From CAWUIO01 sp963922455 (lineage in GTDB: Bacteria; Bacteroidota; Bacteroidia; Cytophagales; Microscillaceae): a DNA stretch of 64,000 nucleotides. Where the stretch lies: assembly GCA_963922455.1 (NCBI GenBank), contig CAWUIO010000009.1, forward strand, positions 26,255-90,254, written 5' to 3'. This document shows positions 1 through 8,812 of the stretch, piece after piece. Position 1 is the first letter of the stretch. Each line of letters opens with the position of its first letter. The translations under genes were made by a program, and so were the position numbers. The notes beneath the pieces were generated by a model. That model had not been told where the DNA came from, made no database searches, and worked only from the letters and a program-made list of their open reading frames with translations.

Positions 1-1
1 T

Positions 2-937
2 GCTTTGCTGCACTTGGATGAGGCCCTTAGCTATGCCGATAGCTTGGATGAAGCCACGGCTGCTCTTTATTATGACCGGGCCATTATCCGGCAAAGGCTT
101 AAAAACCCAGAAGGTGCTAAAGATGATTTCTTGTACGCCAATTATCTGCTCCCAGAAATCTATCAACAAAACAATCAAAAAGGAAAAATACCCGACCTTA
201 TAGGAAATGCTTACCTAAGCTTAAAGGCCGAAAAATACCAAAAAGAAGTAGACAGTATCCGGGTATTGGCCTTTCAAGAAAGGGCCGAATCTCAAATCAA
301 CCAGGGGCAGGTCCAAAATGCTTTATTAAGCTGCAATCAAGCCCTACTCATTGATTCCCTCAATCCCTACTCGTATACCTTAAAAGGGATCACGCACGGA
401 GTTATGGGGCGTTTTCCCCTTGCCTTAGAAGATATTGAGAAAGCCATGCAAATAAGCTCCTCAGCGTCTCAAGAAAAAAATCATTACATCAAGGGTTTGA
501 TTTACGGTCAACTGCAAGTGTACCCCCGGGCTTTGGCCCACTTAGATACGGCTATTGGTTTAAATAAGCAACAAGCGGTTTATTACAGCGATCGAGGGCA
601 CTATCGTTCCGAATCGGGTGATTTGGGTGGGGCATTCAAGGATATCCAAACGGCTTTGGAAATGGAGCCAGACAATCCTAATTTTCTGGTAGACCGTTCT
701 TACTATTACTACAAGATGGATTCTATACCCGAAGCGATTGCCGATTGTAACCGGGTTTTGGAAGGCAACTCCTATCAATTGCTTGCTCTTTACAACCGGG
801 CCCTCGCTTACGAAAAGCAAGAAAAATGGCCGCTTGCCCGCCAAGATTATGCGCGTATTCTAGAAATACTCCCCAAAGATGCCGACGTACTCAAGCGCAT
901 GGAATACGTCACCCAAGCGATCGAGACTAATCGCTAA
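2..937 (+). CDS. TPR-repeat protein, 5' end outside window
   Basis: About 310 residues of a tetratricopeptide-repeat protein are visible. The frame is already open at base 2, and the first in-window start is only a TTG, so the true N-terminus almost certainly lies upstream. TPR-like units with alternating helices and spacing near 34 residues are recognisable from about residue 90 to 300; examples are the segments around ALLSCNQALLIDSLNP, ALEMEPDNPNF and ARILEILPKDADVL. TPRs are protein-interaction scaffolds, and no catalytic domain is visible in this part. The 3' end overlaps the end of the convergent DUF4834-like gene by 11 bp. Localisation cannot be judged without the N-terminus. Confidence 0.8.
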   Translation, partial: ALLHLDEALSYADSLDEATAALYYDRAIIRQRLKNPEGAKDDFLYANYLLPEIYQQNNQKGKIPDLIGNAYLSLKAEKYQKEVDSIRVLAFQERAESQINQGQVQNALLSCNQALLIDSLNPYSYTLKGITHGVMGRFPLALEDIEKAMQISSSASQEKNHYIKGLIYGQLQVYPRALAHLDTAIGLNKQQAVYYSDRGHYRSESGDLGGAFKDIQTALEMEPDNPNFLVDRSYYYYKMDSIPEAIADCNRVLEGNSYQLLALYNRALAYEKQEKWPLARQDYARILEILPKDADVLKRMEYVTQAIETNR

Positions 938-1184
938 GCGGGCCTTTCTTCTGGCTACTTTCTTCGTAAGAAATATATTCCCCTACATGCTGCGACTTTC
1001 TTGAGCGCTCTCGGCTCTGTTTTTCATCTTCACTCACGTACTCAATCCGCATCCCCTTGCGCTGGGATTGCCTAGATGTGTCTTCGGGAGCAAACATGCG
1101 TAGGAAACGAAAAATCTTGTCAACCCCCTTGTAAAAGAGGTAAAAGAAAAGGAGCGCTATTAGGATATATTTAAGCAATTGCAA
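927..1184 (-). CDS. DUF4834-like small membrane protein
   Basis: This is an 85-residue protein. It has one N-terminal hydrophobic helix (about residues 3-22), a short basic segment, and a charged, Ser/Lys/Glu-rich tail containing GEYISYEE. That layout (one TM helix, arginine-rich linker, acidic GEYVxYEE-like end) matches my recollection of the Bacteroidota family DUF4834, whose function is unknown. It is probably an inner-membrane protein with a cytoplasmic tail. It converges on the TPR gene with an 11-bp overlap. The family call is from memory and moderate; that it is a real gene is likely. Confidence 0.6.
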   Translation of the reverse strand: MQLLKYILIALLFFYLFYKGVDKIFRFLRMFAPEDTSRQSQRKGMRIEYVSEDEKQSRERSRKSQHVGEYISYEESSQKKGPLSD

Positions 1185-1272
1185 TGAAAGTTAGTTGACA
1201 TTTTAACTCTCGGCTTGCCTCAAAAGTTCAAATTATCCTGGCTATATCCCAAGATTGAAGCTTCCGGGTATA

Positions 1273-1403
1273 GGGGCTTGCCCGCGCTAGCACGTACCTA
1301 GCCACGTGCCCATGCATACCAGCGCGGGCCGGGCTTTCGCTACTCGCTGCCTTTCCCCGCTAGGCCTACACGAGCTCAAACAGGCCGCTCTATCCCTAAG
1401 CCA
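1273..1403 (+). repeat. ~131-bp structured intergenic repeat, copy R1
   Basis: Copy R1 of the window-wide family. It opens with GGGGCTT and CCCGCGC, has a ~34-bp variable loop, then GCGCGGG, a conserved GGGCTTTCGCTACTCGC block and a 3' block ending CTATCCCTAAGCCA. The ends are short inverted repeats (GGCTT/AAGCC). It lies between the start of the DUF4834-like gene and the 3' end of the arsenate-reductase-like gene. No transposase is present. Short open frames inside it are by-products. Confidence 0.9.
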
Positions 1404-1581
1404 TTTTTTAGAGGTGAGCCAGGATGCGAGAAAAGTAAAGAGAATGATGGGCCGCATGGAAGGAAGCAAAAGCTTAATTGTTGAGGATCGGCCCTAAATA
1501 GTCGCTGGGAAAGCAAGAGAAGAGAAAATAAATAGAAAACTCCAGCCAAGGCGGGCCTTGCTGGAGTCCAATCAAAAAGGT

Positions 1582-2277
1582 TTATTTTTTTACTTGAGAA
1601 GCAAAATAAAACATCTCCCGGGCAATTTGACGGCAACGCTCATCATATTTGGCAGATTCTTGATCTGTATTATCAAAAGCCTTGGGGTCCTGGTAAGGGA
1701 TAGATACCCGCTTCTCGGCTCCTCGTACGATCGGACAGGCTTCGTCGGCTTGGGAACAAACCATCAAAGCACAAAATCCTGACTGAGGGTTTTGAGGATT
1801 ATCATACTTTTTGGAAAAAGCGAGCAAGCTTTCAGCATCCTTGCTATACGTTACGGTATAGTTTGGATTATCTTCTTTATTATCTGATTGGATATCAAAG
1901 CCAGCTCTCTTTAAGGAGGCTACGGCCCGAGGATTGAATGCTGTGGCTTCTGTCCCTCCGGAGAAGGTAGTAACTTGGGGTATTCCGTAATACGCCGCCG
2001 CCACCTGAATCCATAATTGTCCCATATGACTACGACGGGAATTATGGGTACAAATCACTGTAAATTGGGCAGGAGCCCCTTCTTTTACTTTGCCCTGTAA
2101 ATACTCGGCAATTCCGTTTAACTCTTCTTTACGCTCTGCCGGAATTTGATCAAACTCGGCCTCAAGGGTAGCGCAGTACTTTTTTAAACCCGAAAGTAGT
2201 TCTGGCGCATCGGTAGTATGGGGTACAGTACTCATAGTGATAGCTAAGAATAATACAGTTAATAAGCTTGTTTTCAT
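1582..2277 (-). CDS. Arsenate reductase-like / low-MW protein tyrosine phosphatase family
   Basis: A 231-residue protein with the low-molecular-weight phosphatase P-loop at residues 76-82 (CTHNSRR, a CX5R loop) after a beta strand. This loop is the nucleophile in both LMW tyrosine phosphatases and thioredoxin-dependent arsenate reductases. Further cysteines at about 169, 174 and 181 could serve the arsenate-reductase disulfide relay. The gene lies downstream of an ArsR-type regulator on the same strand, which favours arsenate reduction over protein dephosphorylation. The first 15 residues are hydrophobic (TSLLTVLFLAI) and could be a signal peptide, which would be odd for an ArsC. A second Met at residue 15 would give a cytoplasmic protein, so the start is uncertain. 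Confidence 0.75.
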   Translation of the reverse strand: MKTSLLTVLFLAITMSTVPHTTDAPELLSGLKKYCATLEAEFDQIPAERKEELNGIAEYLQGKVKEGAPAQFTVICTHNSRRSHMGQLWIQVAAAYYGIPQVTTFSGGTEATAFNPRAVASLKRAGFDIQSDNKEDNPNYTVTYSKDAESLLAFSKKYDNPQNPQSGFCALMVCSQADEACPIVRGAEKRVSIPYQDPKAFDNTDQESAKYDERCRQIAREMFYFASQVKK

Positions 2278-2385
2278 GACCTAAATGCAGATAAAACCTG
2301 ACCATTGATTTATAACGCAAACATACGGCAAGTCCTCCTTATATCCTACCCGATTAGGCGAGATTAGCGTATTTTTAGCAAATTA

Positions 2386-2516
2386 TGGCTGAGGGATAGA
2401 GCGGCCTGTTTGAGCCCGCCGCCGGCTGTGGGTGGGCCGGCGAGTAGCGAAAGCCCGACCCCGGCGGCACAAAAGGAAGCAGGAGCAAGTCAATTTCTTT
2501 GCCGGGGGCAGCCCCA
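2386..2516 (-). repeat. Structured intergenic repeat, copy R2 (variant stem)
   Basis: A copy in minus orientation. Its GGGG end lies 16 bp past the arsR stop codon, so it would be transcribed in the 3' region of arsR and separates arsR from the reductase-like gene. The main stem reads CCCCGGC/GCCGGGG instead of CCCGCGC/GCGCGGG, so both arms changed together. A second arm pair, CGCCGGC/GCCGGCG, is perfect in this copy. It ends CTCAGCC rather than CTAAGCC, as do R6 and R10. Confidence 0.9.
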
Positions 2517-2532
2517 GGATAGTATAAGGCCC

Positions 2533-2862
2533 TTAACAGGCAGAGGCCTCTTCGGCATTGACCAAATTCAGGAAATTATTTATTTTATCCCAAGAGGTTT
2601 TCAGTTGGTCTTGATTGATACAGTAATTCACTTTAGTTCCTTCAATAGAACCTTTGATGAGGCCTGCTTTACGTAATTCTTGCAAATGCTGGGAAACCGT
2701 CGTGCGGCTAAGTGGCAATTCATTGGCTATGTCCCCGGAAATGCAGCATTTAGTTTCGGCAAGATGTTTAAGAATGGCTAAGCGGGCAGGGTGAGAAAGT
2801 ACTTTGGAGATCTGGGCAATTTCTTGTAATTCTTCGGCAAACTCAAGAGCTTTTACGGTCAT
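2533..2862 (-). CDS. arsR: ArsR/SmtB-family metalloregulator
   Basis: A 109-residue winged-helix repressor. The DNA-recognition part is SRTTVSQHLQELRKAGLI (about residues 52-69), preceded by SHPARLAILKHL, both typical of ArsR/SmtB. A Cys pair at residues 39-40 (KCCISGDI) sits where ArsR proteins carry their ELCVC arsenic-binding motif, which suggests As(III) or a related thiophilic inducer. It is probably co-transcribed with the arsenate-reductase-like gene. A 15-bp perfect palindrome 33 bp upstream of the ATG is a candidate autoregulatory operator. Confidence 0.85.
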   Translation of the reverse strand: MTVKALEFAEELQEIAQISKVLSHPARLAILKHLAETKCCISGDIANELPLSRTTVSQHLQELRKAGLIKGSIEGTKVNYCINQDQLKTSWDKINNFLNLVNAEEASAC

Positions 2863-2894
2863 ATTTTTCTTTTAAAAATACGAAAAACTCTGTC

Positions 2895-2909
2895 TAATTC
2901 AAAGAATTA
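2895..2909. promoter_or_regulatory. Candidate ArsR operator palindrome
   Basis: TAATTC-AAA-GAATTA is a perfect inverted repeat 33 bp upstream of the arsR start codon. ArsR repressors bind AT-rich inverted repeats containing TTC/GAA-type half sites over their own promoters. That this palindrome is the operator is inference from position and symmetry. Confidence 0.4.
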
Positions 2910-2934
2910 ATCCTCGAAATCAAGACATTAGGTA

Positions 2935-3948
2935 CTATTCGGCTTTGGGAGTATTGGATAAACTAGGCTTATCATAATGCCAGTCATCCACCCGGGCTTT
3001 CCGAACCAGGAGCAGTTCCTTCAAAAATCCACTCCCGTAAGAAAACATTTGAATAAATACAGCCACCACGCTAAGCCCGGCTACTTGGATATTCTTATGA
3101 CGATTCAGGGAATCAGAAAAAATCAACGCTATGTAGAGCCCTAAAATCGCTCCCAAAAAACCGGTTAAACGGAGATCAATAAAGGCCGAAACCGGGATAC
3201 TGAGGCAAAAAAGCAAAAACATACTCGGTAAGCCGTAGACCCAGCGGCTTGTTTGGGGGTAGAGCCGCATCAAATTGACCCGGCCTTGGCCGAACCTATT
3301 TACCTGCTTGTAAAATTGTTGGAAGCTCGTTCGCCTTTTATGGTACACAAAAGCTTCACTAATGAGTTCCAGTCGAAAACCGGCTTGGTGTATACGAATA
3401 CTCAGGTCGATGTCTTCCCCAATCATGGTCTTAAATCCACCCAGCTTATGATATACCTCCTTACGGAAGCCCATGTTGAAACTTCGGGCTTGATAAGGAG
3501 CTACTTTCTTTTTCTTCCCTCGGATTCCTCCGGTTGTGATCAAGGAAGTCATCGCATAATTGATGGCTTTTTGTAAGGGGGTAAAATTTGGAAGGGCCGC
3601 ATCGGGGCCTCCAAAAGCATCCAAGTCTCTTAGGCCTAGGTGGTGATCTACAATTTTAAGATAGTCTTCGGGGATGATGCAATCAGAATCTAAAACAATA
3701 AGGTAATCCCCTTGGGCACGGTCCAGACCATAATTACGGGCTTTACTTCTCCCCTCATTGGGCTTGAAAAAATAATGGATAGCGAGCTGCTCTTTGTATT
3801 TTTCGGCGATTTGATCAGATTTGAGGCTGGAGCCATCTTCTACTAAGACAATTTCAAAATCTCGGAAAGATTGCTGGGCGAGGGATGCTAGTAACTCTCC
3901 CACTTCTTCCGGACGGTTATATACCGGTATCACAAAAGAATACTTCAT
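2935..3948 (-). CDS. Family 2 glycosyltransferase, membrane-anchored
   Basis: A 337-residue GT-A glycosyltransferase. The N-terminus SFVIPVYNRPEEV, the nucleotide-binding EDGS at about 38 and the metal-binding DSD near residues 87-89 are typical of GT2. EDIDLSIRI near 180 provides the conserved acidic region. Three hydrophobic segments after about residue 235 suggest C-terminal anchoring in the inner membrane. It follows another GT2 gene on the same strand after a 25-bp gap, so the pair probably acts together on a lipid-linked or surface glycan. Sugar donor and acceptor cannot be told from sequence. Confidence 0.85.
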   Translation of the reverse strand: MKYSFVIPVYNRPEEVGELLASLAQQSFRDFEIVLVEDGSSLKSDQIAEKYKEQLAIHYFFKPNEGRSKARNYGLDRAQGDYLIVLDSDCIIPEDYLKIVDHHLGLRDLDAFGGPDAALPNFTPLQKAINYAMTSLITTGGIRGKKKKVAPYQARSFNMGFRKEVYHKLGGFKTMIGEDIDLSIRIHQAGFRLELISEAFVYHKRRTSFQQFYKQVNRFGQGRVNLMRLYPQTSRWVYGLPSMFLLFCLSIPVSAFIDLRLTGFLGAILGLYIALIFSDSLNRHKNIQVAGLSVVAVFIQMFSYGSGFLKELLLVRKARVDDWHYDKPSLSNTPKAE

Positions 3949-3973
3949 AAGGCTAGGTTTTCGGGGGGCATAT

Positions 3974-4969
3974 TTAAGATGGGGGGTTCAGGTTACTGGT
4001 TTCACTAATGAGATAATCATCGGCATGATGGGCATTGGTGGTCATGAGTTCTCCCAGAAAACCGGCCAGGAACATCTGCACCCCTATGATCACGGCCACT
4101 AATGATAAGTAAAATAAAGGCCTCCGGGTGATAATACTTTGATCTTGGTCGAAGAAAAAACGCTGATCTATGATCAAACTTATAGCGATCAGGCCCCCAA
4201 TCAAAAAGGACAGGGTACCCAAGGAGCCAAAAAAGTGCATGGGCCTTTTTCGGAAGCGGGTAACCAGGGTAACGGATAATAGGTCTAAGAAGCCATACAG
4301 AAACCGCTCGAGGCCAAACTTGGTTTTACCAAATTTTCGCTCTTGGTGCACTACTACTTTTTCTCCAATTTTATTAAACCCTGACCATTTGGCCAATACG
4401 GGAATGTAGCGGTGCATCTCCCCGTAAACTTCAATGCTCTTTACTACGGGGCTACGGTAGGCTTTTAAGCCGCAATTAAAGTCGTGTAATTTGATCCCTG
4501 AAAATTTGCGGGTCACTGCATTGTACAATTTGGTAGGGATGGTTTTGGAAAGGGGATCTTTACGGTTTTTTTTCCATCCGGATACCATGTCAAATTTTTC
4601 ATCCTGGATCATACGGAACAATTCGGGTATTTCATCGGGGCTGTCTTGCAAATCGGCGTCCATGGTAATGACGACCTTTCCCAGGGCAGCCCGAAAGCCC
4701 ATATTCAAGGCGGCCGATTTGCCATAATTTCTTTGAAAACGAATCCCTTTGATATGGGGGTTTTGCTCACCTAGGCCTAAAATAACGGCCCAAGAGTTAT
4801 CTTGGCTCCCATCGTTTACTAAGAGTATTTCGTAGCTAAATTGGTGTTCATCCATTACCCGGACAATCCAGTCACAAAGCTCGGGCAGGGATTCTTCTTC
4901 ATTGTAGAGGGGTACTACGACACTGATATCGGGAGCAGTTTGCGTGTTTGGTACGGTTTGACTAATCAT
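3974..4969 (-). CDS. Family 2 glycosyltransferase, DPM1/GtrB-like
   Basis: A 331-residue protein resembling polyprenyl-phosphate glycosyltransferases (GtrB/ArnC/DPM1 group). It has VVVPLYNEEESLPEL at the start, VNDGSQDNS, and MDADLQDSPDE with the DxD at about 104-106, followed by FNCGLKAYR, a hallmark of this subgroup. Two C-terminal TM helices (about 245-265 and 288-308) match the family. Such enzymes load a sugar onto undecaprenyl phosphate at the inner membrane. It lies between DUF4199 and another GT2 gene on the same strand, probably in one transcript. Confidence 0.87.
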   Translation of the reverse strand: MISQTVPNTQTAPDISVVVPLYNEEESLPELCDWIVRVMDEHQFSYEILLVNDGSQDNSWAVILGLGEQNPHIKGIRFQRNYGKSAALNMGFRAALGKVVITMDADLQDSPDEIPELFRMIQDEKFDMVSGWKKNRKDPLSKTIPTKLYNAVTRKFSGIKLHDFNCGLKAYRSPVVKSIEVYGEMHRYIPVLAKWSGFNKIGEKVVVHQERKFGKTKFGLERFLYGFLDLLSVTLVTRFRKRPMHFFGSLGTLSFLIGGLIAISLIIDQRFFFDQDQSIITRRPLFYLSLVAVIIGVQMFLAGFLGELMTTNAHHADDYLISETSNLNPPS

Positions 4970-5002
4970 GATTTTGCTTTAGGCTGAAACACATAAAGGG
5001 CT

Positions 5003-5524
5003 TTATTCATCCCCCATTTCAGCTCTCGGAGGAACAGTTCGGTTAAGCGCGGCAATGACCAAGCTTAAGATAAAACCAGTTAGGACATACAAAATTACAA
5101 AAATGAAGAAAAAAAGGTTAGGCCCGGCCATTCTACGGAAAATCTGCATCTCTCGCTCGATACGTTCATCTGAGTAGTTAGACTCTTCCAGTTGTAATTC
5201 CCGGGCCTGTTCCAGACTCTCGATTAGGGCGGGGTCATAGTGGAGGTAAATCATTATCAGAATCCCGGTGAGTACCCCCGTGATGGTAGAAACGAACATC
5301 CCAATGCCAAATCCTTGGGCAAAGGTGCAATAGCCCCCACTTTGATTTTTATACTCTTTTATGCCATATACCATCCCCACAATCAGGATCACATTGACTA
5401 ATGAGTTGATAGGAGCTTGGAATTGATGGGTCAGAATAATCACTATATAAAAAAGTACAGAGGCGAGTCCCGTATAAATACCAAATTTAAGGGCGGCCTG
5501 GGTTGTACTGGGAGGTGCATTCAT
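5003..5524 (-). CDS. DUF4199 family membrane protein
   Basis: A 173-residue protein with four hydrophobic helices: about 13-30, 38-52, 68-92 and 135-160. A soluble acidic stretch (LEQARELQLEESNYSDERIE) separates the third and fourth. The motif GYCTFAQGFGIGM after the second helix and the overall length fit DUF4199, a Bacteroidota membrane family of unknown function. In my recollection DUF4199 is commonly encoded just upstream of DPM1-like glycosyltransferases, as here (34-bp gap). A role in the same membrane glycan step is inferred from context only. Confidence 0.8.
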   Translation of the reverse strand: MNAPPSTTQAALKFGIYTGLASVLFYIVIILTHQFQAPINSLVNVILIVGMVYGIKEYKNQSGGYCTFAQGFGIGMFVSTITGVLTGILIMIYLHYDPALIESLEQARELQLEESNYSDERIEREMQIFRRMAGPNLFFFIFVILYVLTGFILSLVIAALNRTVPPRAEMGDE

Positions 5525-5632
5525 AATCTTGGGTCAGTATGGATTATCAATTTAAACAAATACGTTCAAGTTAAACTTGCCCACCTCATAAAAATCATGC
5601 CCCAGCTCGGGGGCTGGGCTGGTAAAACCCGC

Positions 5633-6289
5633 TTATTCGTGCTCTGAACTCGGCGAATTTTCCGCTTTGGGTTCTGTGGCTTCTGGGTTTACTCCAAGAC
5701 TGGGCACCTCGTCATTTTGATTAAAAAAATGGGCTCGGCATCGGGCTTCGTATACTTCGGTTTCTCCGAGGAGCACCTGTTCATCGGAAGCAATTTTACG
5801 GTAGGAGTAATTGGCCAATTCGCCAGATTTAGCACAAATCGCGTGAAGTTTGCTTACAAATTCGGCTACGGCCATTAAAAAAGGCATCGGGCCGAAGGGT
5901 TTGCCTTGGTAATCCATATCCAATCCGGCAACGATTACCCGGATGCCGTGATTAGCCAGGTGATTACAAACGTCTACAATACCCTCATCAAAAAACTGAC
6001 CTTCATCGATGCCAACGACATCGGTTTTTTCTTGAAGGGCTATTTCTTGTAAAGCCTTTGAGTCTTCTACAGTATGAGAATATATAGCATTGGCATCGTG
6101 CGAAACGATATGCTGGGCATGGTAACGATTATCAATCGTTGGTTTAAACATCACCACTTTTTGCTTGGCTATTTTGGCCCGTGTAACTCTACGGATAAGT
6201 TCTTCGGTTTTACCCGAGAACATACAGCCCGTGATGACTTCAATCCACCCGGCTTGCTGCCCGGATCTTTTGATAGGTTCTACAAACAT
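5633..6289 (-). CDS. tdk: Thymidine kinase (type II)
   Basis: A 218-residue cytosolic salvage enzyme that phosphorylates thymidine to dTMP. The P-loop GCMFSGKT is at residues 21-28, and GIDEGQFFDEG holds the catalytic Glu. Substrate-loop features VAGLDMDYQGKPFGPM and LLGETEVYEARCR are typical of the small TK1-like class. The structural zinc site looks degraded: the usual CxxC pairs read CAKS and CRAH, keeping only one Cys in each. Residues after about 195 form an acidic, proline-containing tail. It is first in a minus-strand run with DUF4199 and the two glycosyltransferases. Confidence 0.93.
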   Translation of the reverse strand: MFVEPIKRSGQQAGWIEVITGCMFSGKTEELIRRVTRAKIAKQKVVMFKPTIDNRYHAQHIVSHDANAIYSHTVEDSKALQEIALQEKTDVVGIDEGQFFDEGIVDVCNHLANHGIRVIVAGLDMDYQGKPFGPMPFLMAVAEFVSKLHAICAKSGELANYSYRKIASDEQVLLGETEVYEARCRAHFFNQNDEVPSLGVNPEATEPKAENSPSSEHE

Positions 6290-6355
6290 AAATAGGGTTG
6301 AACAAATGTAAAGCCGAATGCAAATATAGTAGCAATCGTGGAAAGCGAATGCATT

Positions 6356-8656
6356 TTATACTTGTTCGGGGGAATACGCCCGTAGGAGCTTCCGAAAAAC
6401 GGGCTCTTTATGGTGTTTCTCGGGAAAAACCCGTACTCCCATAAGTAAGATATCATCAATTTGGGAGTACTTGCCCCGCATCCAGTGGCTGAGGGTTTCG
6501 TCCAAAATCTGTTTTTGTCGCTCCATAGGTTCTCTATGAATTTCGAGCAATAAGCTTTCCAAACGTTTTAAGCGGAATTTTTTTCCCTTATTGCCCCCAA
6601 ACTGATCTTGATACCCATCGGAGAGCATATACAAGGTAGTGGGATGATCTAGTTGGATGCTTATGCGTTTAAACTTTCTTTCGGGTTCGGGTTGTACCCC
6701 GCCTATTGGCATGATATCGCCTTTGATACGGCGTATACATCCGTTTTGGATAATCAATAAGGGATTACGCGCTCCTGAAAATTCCAAGGTGTTATGCACC
6801 CGGTCTATTACTACGAGTGACATATCCATGCCATCCCGATTATCGGTTTGGGCCTGCTTTAAGGCCTTTCTGACACTTTTGTGCAAATGGTTTAATACCA
6901 AATCTGGCTTTTCGATGCGGCGTTCTAAGATGATGTGATCCAACATTTCATTGGCCATCATGGACATGAAGGCCCCCGGTATTCCGTGTCCGGTACAATC
7001 TACGGCGGCCAAAAAAACTTTATCTGATTTTCCTGGAGCTTGGGGAGCTTGCCCATTGCGGGTTTTGAATTTGGACTGGGTTTCGGCAAACCAATAAAAA
7101 TCCCCGCTGACAATATCTCGGGGCTTCAATAGGATAAATAAGTCGGAAAGGCTTTGCTTCATCTTATCCTGCATGGGCAAGAGTGCTTCCTGGATACGCT
7201 TCGCATAGCGGATACTGCTTTCCATTTTCAAGCTTTTCTTTTGTATCTCTTGGCTTTTAACCCGAAGTGCATCGTTTTTTTGCAAAATTTCCTGGCTGTA
7301 CAATTGTATTTCGTGGTGCTTTTGGATCAATTCCTGATTGTGCTGCTTCAAGGATTTTCCTTGAGCTCGAATTTCTTCATTTTGTAGCTTGAGGAGTTGG
7401 TTAATCTTTTGCTTTTGGCGATTATTCCGTAGCACATTTAACGTAAGAAAGAAACAAAATGATAAGAGACCGATAAGCGTGTAACTCGTTTTCTTTTGAA
7501 AGGCTTGGTCGGATAACTCTGCTTTTTGCTTTTCCTCCCACACTTGTAGGTTTAAGACCTTCCGTCCACTGTCGCGACGCAATTGGGTATCTTGATTTTC
7601 CTGAGCTTTGAGTACCGTACTTAGCTCTTGATAATAGTATACCAAGGAATCATTGTTTCCCGCTTTTTCCAAGCTTTGAATATACGCTTCCAATACTTGT
7701 TTTCTGAGGGGCAAGACTGGGATATCTTGACTCAACTTATAGGCCTTTTTGTATATTCCTAAGGCTTTTCCCCTTCTTTCTTGCTGCGTGTACACCGAAG
7801 CCAAACCCATCAGCAACTCCACAGAAACTTGGGGAGTGGCCAGGTTTTTATCTTCCCGAACGGCTTGTTTGATCAGTTTTTCGGCCTTCTTCATCTCCCC
7901 TTTGTGCATCATAGCTTTCCCTAAGTAGAGTTTGGAGCGTAAGATCTCAGCTTTGTTGAATGTAAGCCGGGCCAGGCTAAGATATTTTGACCAGTATTCT
8001 TCCGACTTTCCCCAATCGTTTTCTCGGTGAGACAGTTGGGCCAAAGCTTTTAAGACTTTCATTTGATGCTCAAGAGCTCCTATTTGGGTATATATACCCA
8101 GGGATTTCTCATAGCATATCATAGCCGAATCGATGAGGCCTATTTCCTTATGCTGTTCGGCCGATTGGTACCAAATCAAGGCTAGGTGCTTACGTTTCTT
8201 GGGAGAAGTATTCAGACGAGCCAAATGGAGGTAATGGAGGGCTTTTTGATGCGCTCCAAAGTGCTCCCAAACCCTAGCCAATTTAAAATCGATTTCAGCT
8301 AGGTAGGTGAGGAATGTGCTGTTTTCATACACTTGGCGAGCCTGCCAGTAATATTGGTAGGCTAAGGGGTAATCTCCCTGGGTGAGCAAAAAATCTCCAA
8401 GGCATACCCAGGCATGGGCTAAACCGCGTCGGTAATTGGTCAATTGGGCTAGACTGACCGCTTCCTTGGCTAGTTCTAGGGCTTTTTTGGGGTTCTTTTC
8501 CCAAAGTTTACGCGCTGCTTCTACTGCCGTATCAACTTTATGGGAACCCGAAGTCTGTTTTGTACTAATATAGGGCGAATTGGGCGGGTTATTTACCTGG
8601 GCTGATAGGTAAAAAGCCAGCATCACCCCTACTAGTAGGAGCAATAATTTTTTCAT
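6356..8656 (-). CDS. TPR + PP2C/SpoIIE-type phosphatase sensor
   Basis: A 766-residue protein. It has an N-terminal signal peptide (MKKLLLLLVGVMLAFYLSAQ), TPR units over about residues 40-350, one TM helix near 392-410 (SYTLIGLLSFCFFLTLNVL), a coiled coil at about 415-480, and a C-terminal SpoIIE/PP2C phosphatase. The phosphatase is shown by LKPRDIVSGDFYWF, AAVDCTGHGIPGAFMSMM and YMLSDGYQDQFGG, which carry the metal-binding aspartates. This topology places the TPRs in the periplasm and the phosphatase in the cytoplasm. In other bacteria such phosphatases act on anti-anti-sigma (STAS) proteins; the target here is unknown. Confidence 0.88.
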   Translation of the reverse strand: MKKLLLLLVGVMLAFYLSAQVNNPPNSPYISTKQTSGSHKVDTAVEAARKLWEKNPKKALELAKEAVSLAQLTNYRRGLAHAWVCLGDFLLTQGDYPLAYQYYWQARQVYENSTFLTYLAEIDFKLARVWEHFGAHQKALHYLHLARLNTSPKKRKHLALIWYQSAEQHKEIGLIDSAMICYEKSLGIYTQIGALEHQMKVLKALAQLSHRENDWGKSEEYWSKYLSLARLTFNKAEILRSKLYLGKAMMHKGEMKKAEKLIKQAVREDKNLATPQVSVELLMGLASVYTQQERRGKALGIYKKAYKLSQDIPVLPLRKQVLEAYIQSLEKAGNNDSLVYYYQELSTVLKAQENQDTQLRRDSGRKVLNLQVWEEKQKAELSDQAFQKKTSYTLIGLLSFCFFLTLNVLRNNRQKQKINQLLKLQNEEIRAQGKSLKQHNQELIQKHHEIQLYSQEILQKNDALRVKSQEIQKKSLKMESSIRYAKRIQEALLPMQDKMKQSLSDLFILLKPRDIVSGDFYWFAETQSKFKTRNGQAPQAPGKSDKVFLAAVDCTGHGIPGAFMSMMANEMLDHIILERRIEKPDLVLNHLHKSVRKALKQAQTDNRDGMDMSLVVIDRVHNTLEFSGARNPLLIIQNGCIRRIKGDIMPIGGVQPEPERKFKRISIQLDHPTTLYMLSDGYQDQFGGNKGKKFRLKRLESLLLEIHREPMERQKQILDETLSHWMRGKYSQIDDILLMGVRVFPEKHHKEPVFRKLLRAYSPEQV

Positions 8657-8812
8657 ACTGTTTGTGTTCCAAAAGTCTGGTTTAGATAATGGAATTTAAG
8701 AAGGTGGGGTTGAAGAAGGGAATATATTCTTTACTAGTTAATACAAAACTAATAAAATATCTCACTTATACAAGTTATGGGTACAAACGTCGTTTTTACG
8801 GGATAAATTGGT

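Noticed and set aside
1558..1782. 74-codon plus-strand ORF overlapping the arsenate-reductase-like gene
   Set aside because: It is antisense to a clearly coding region and shows no family pattern.
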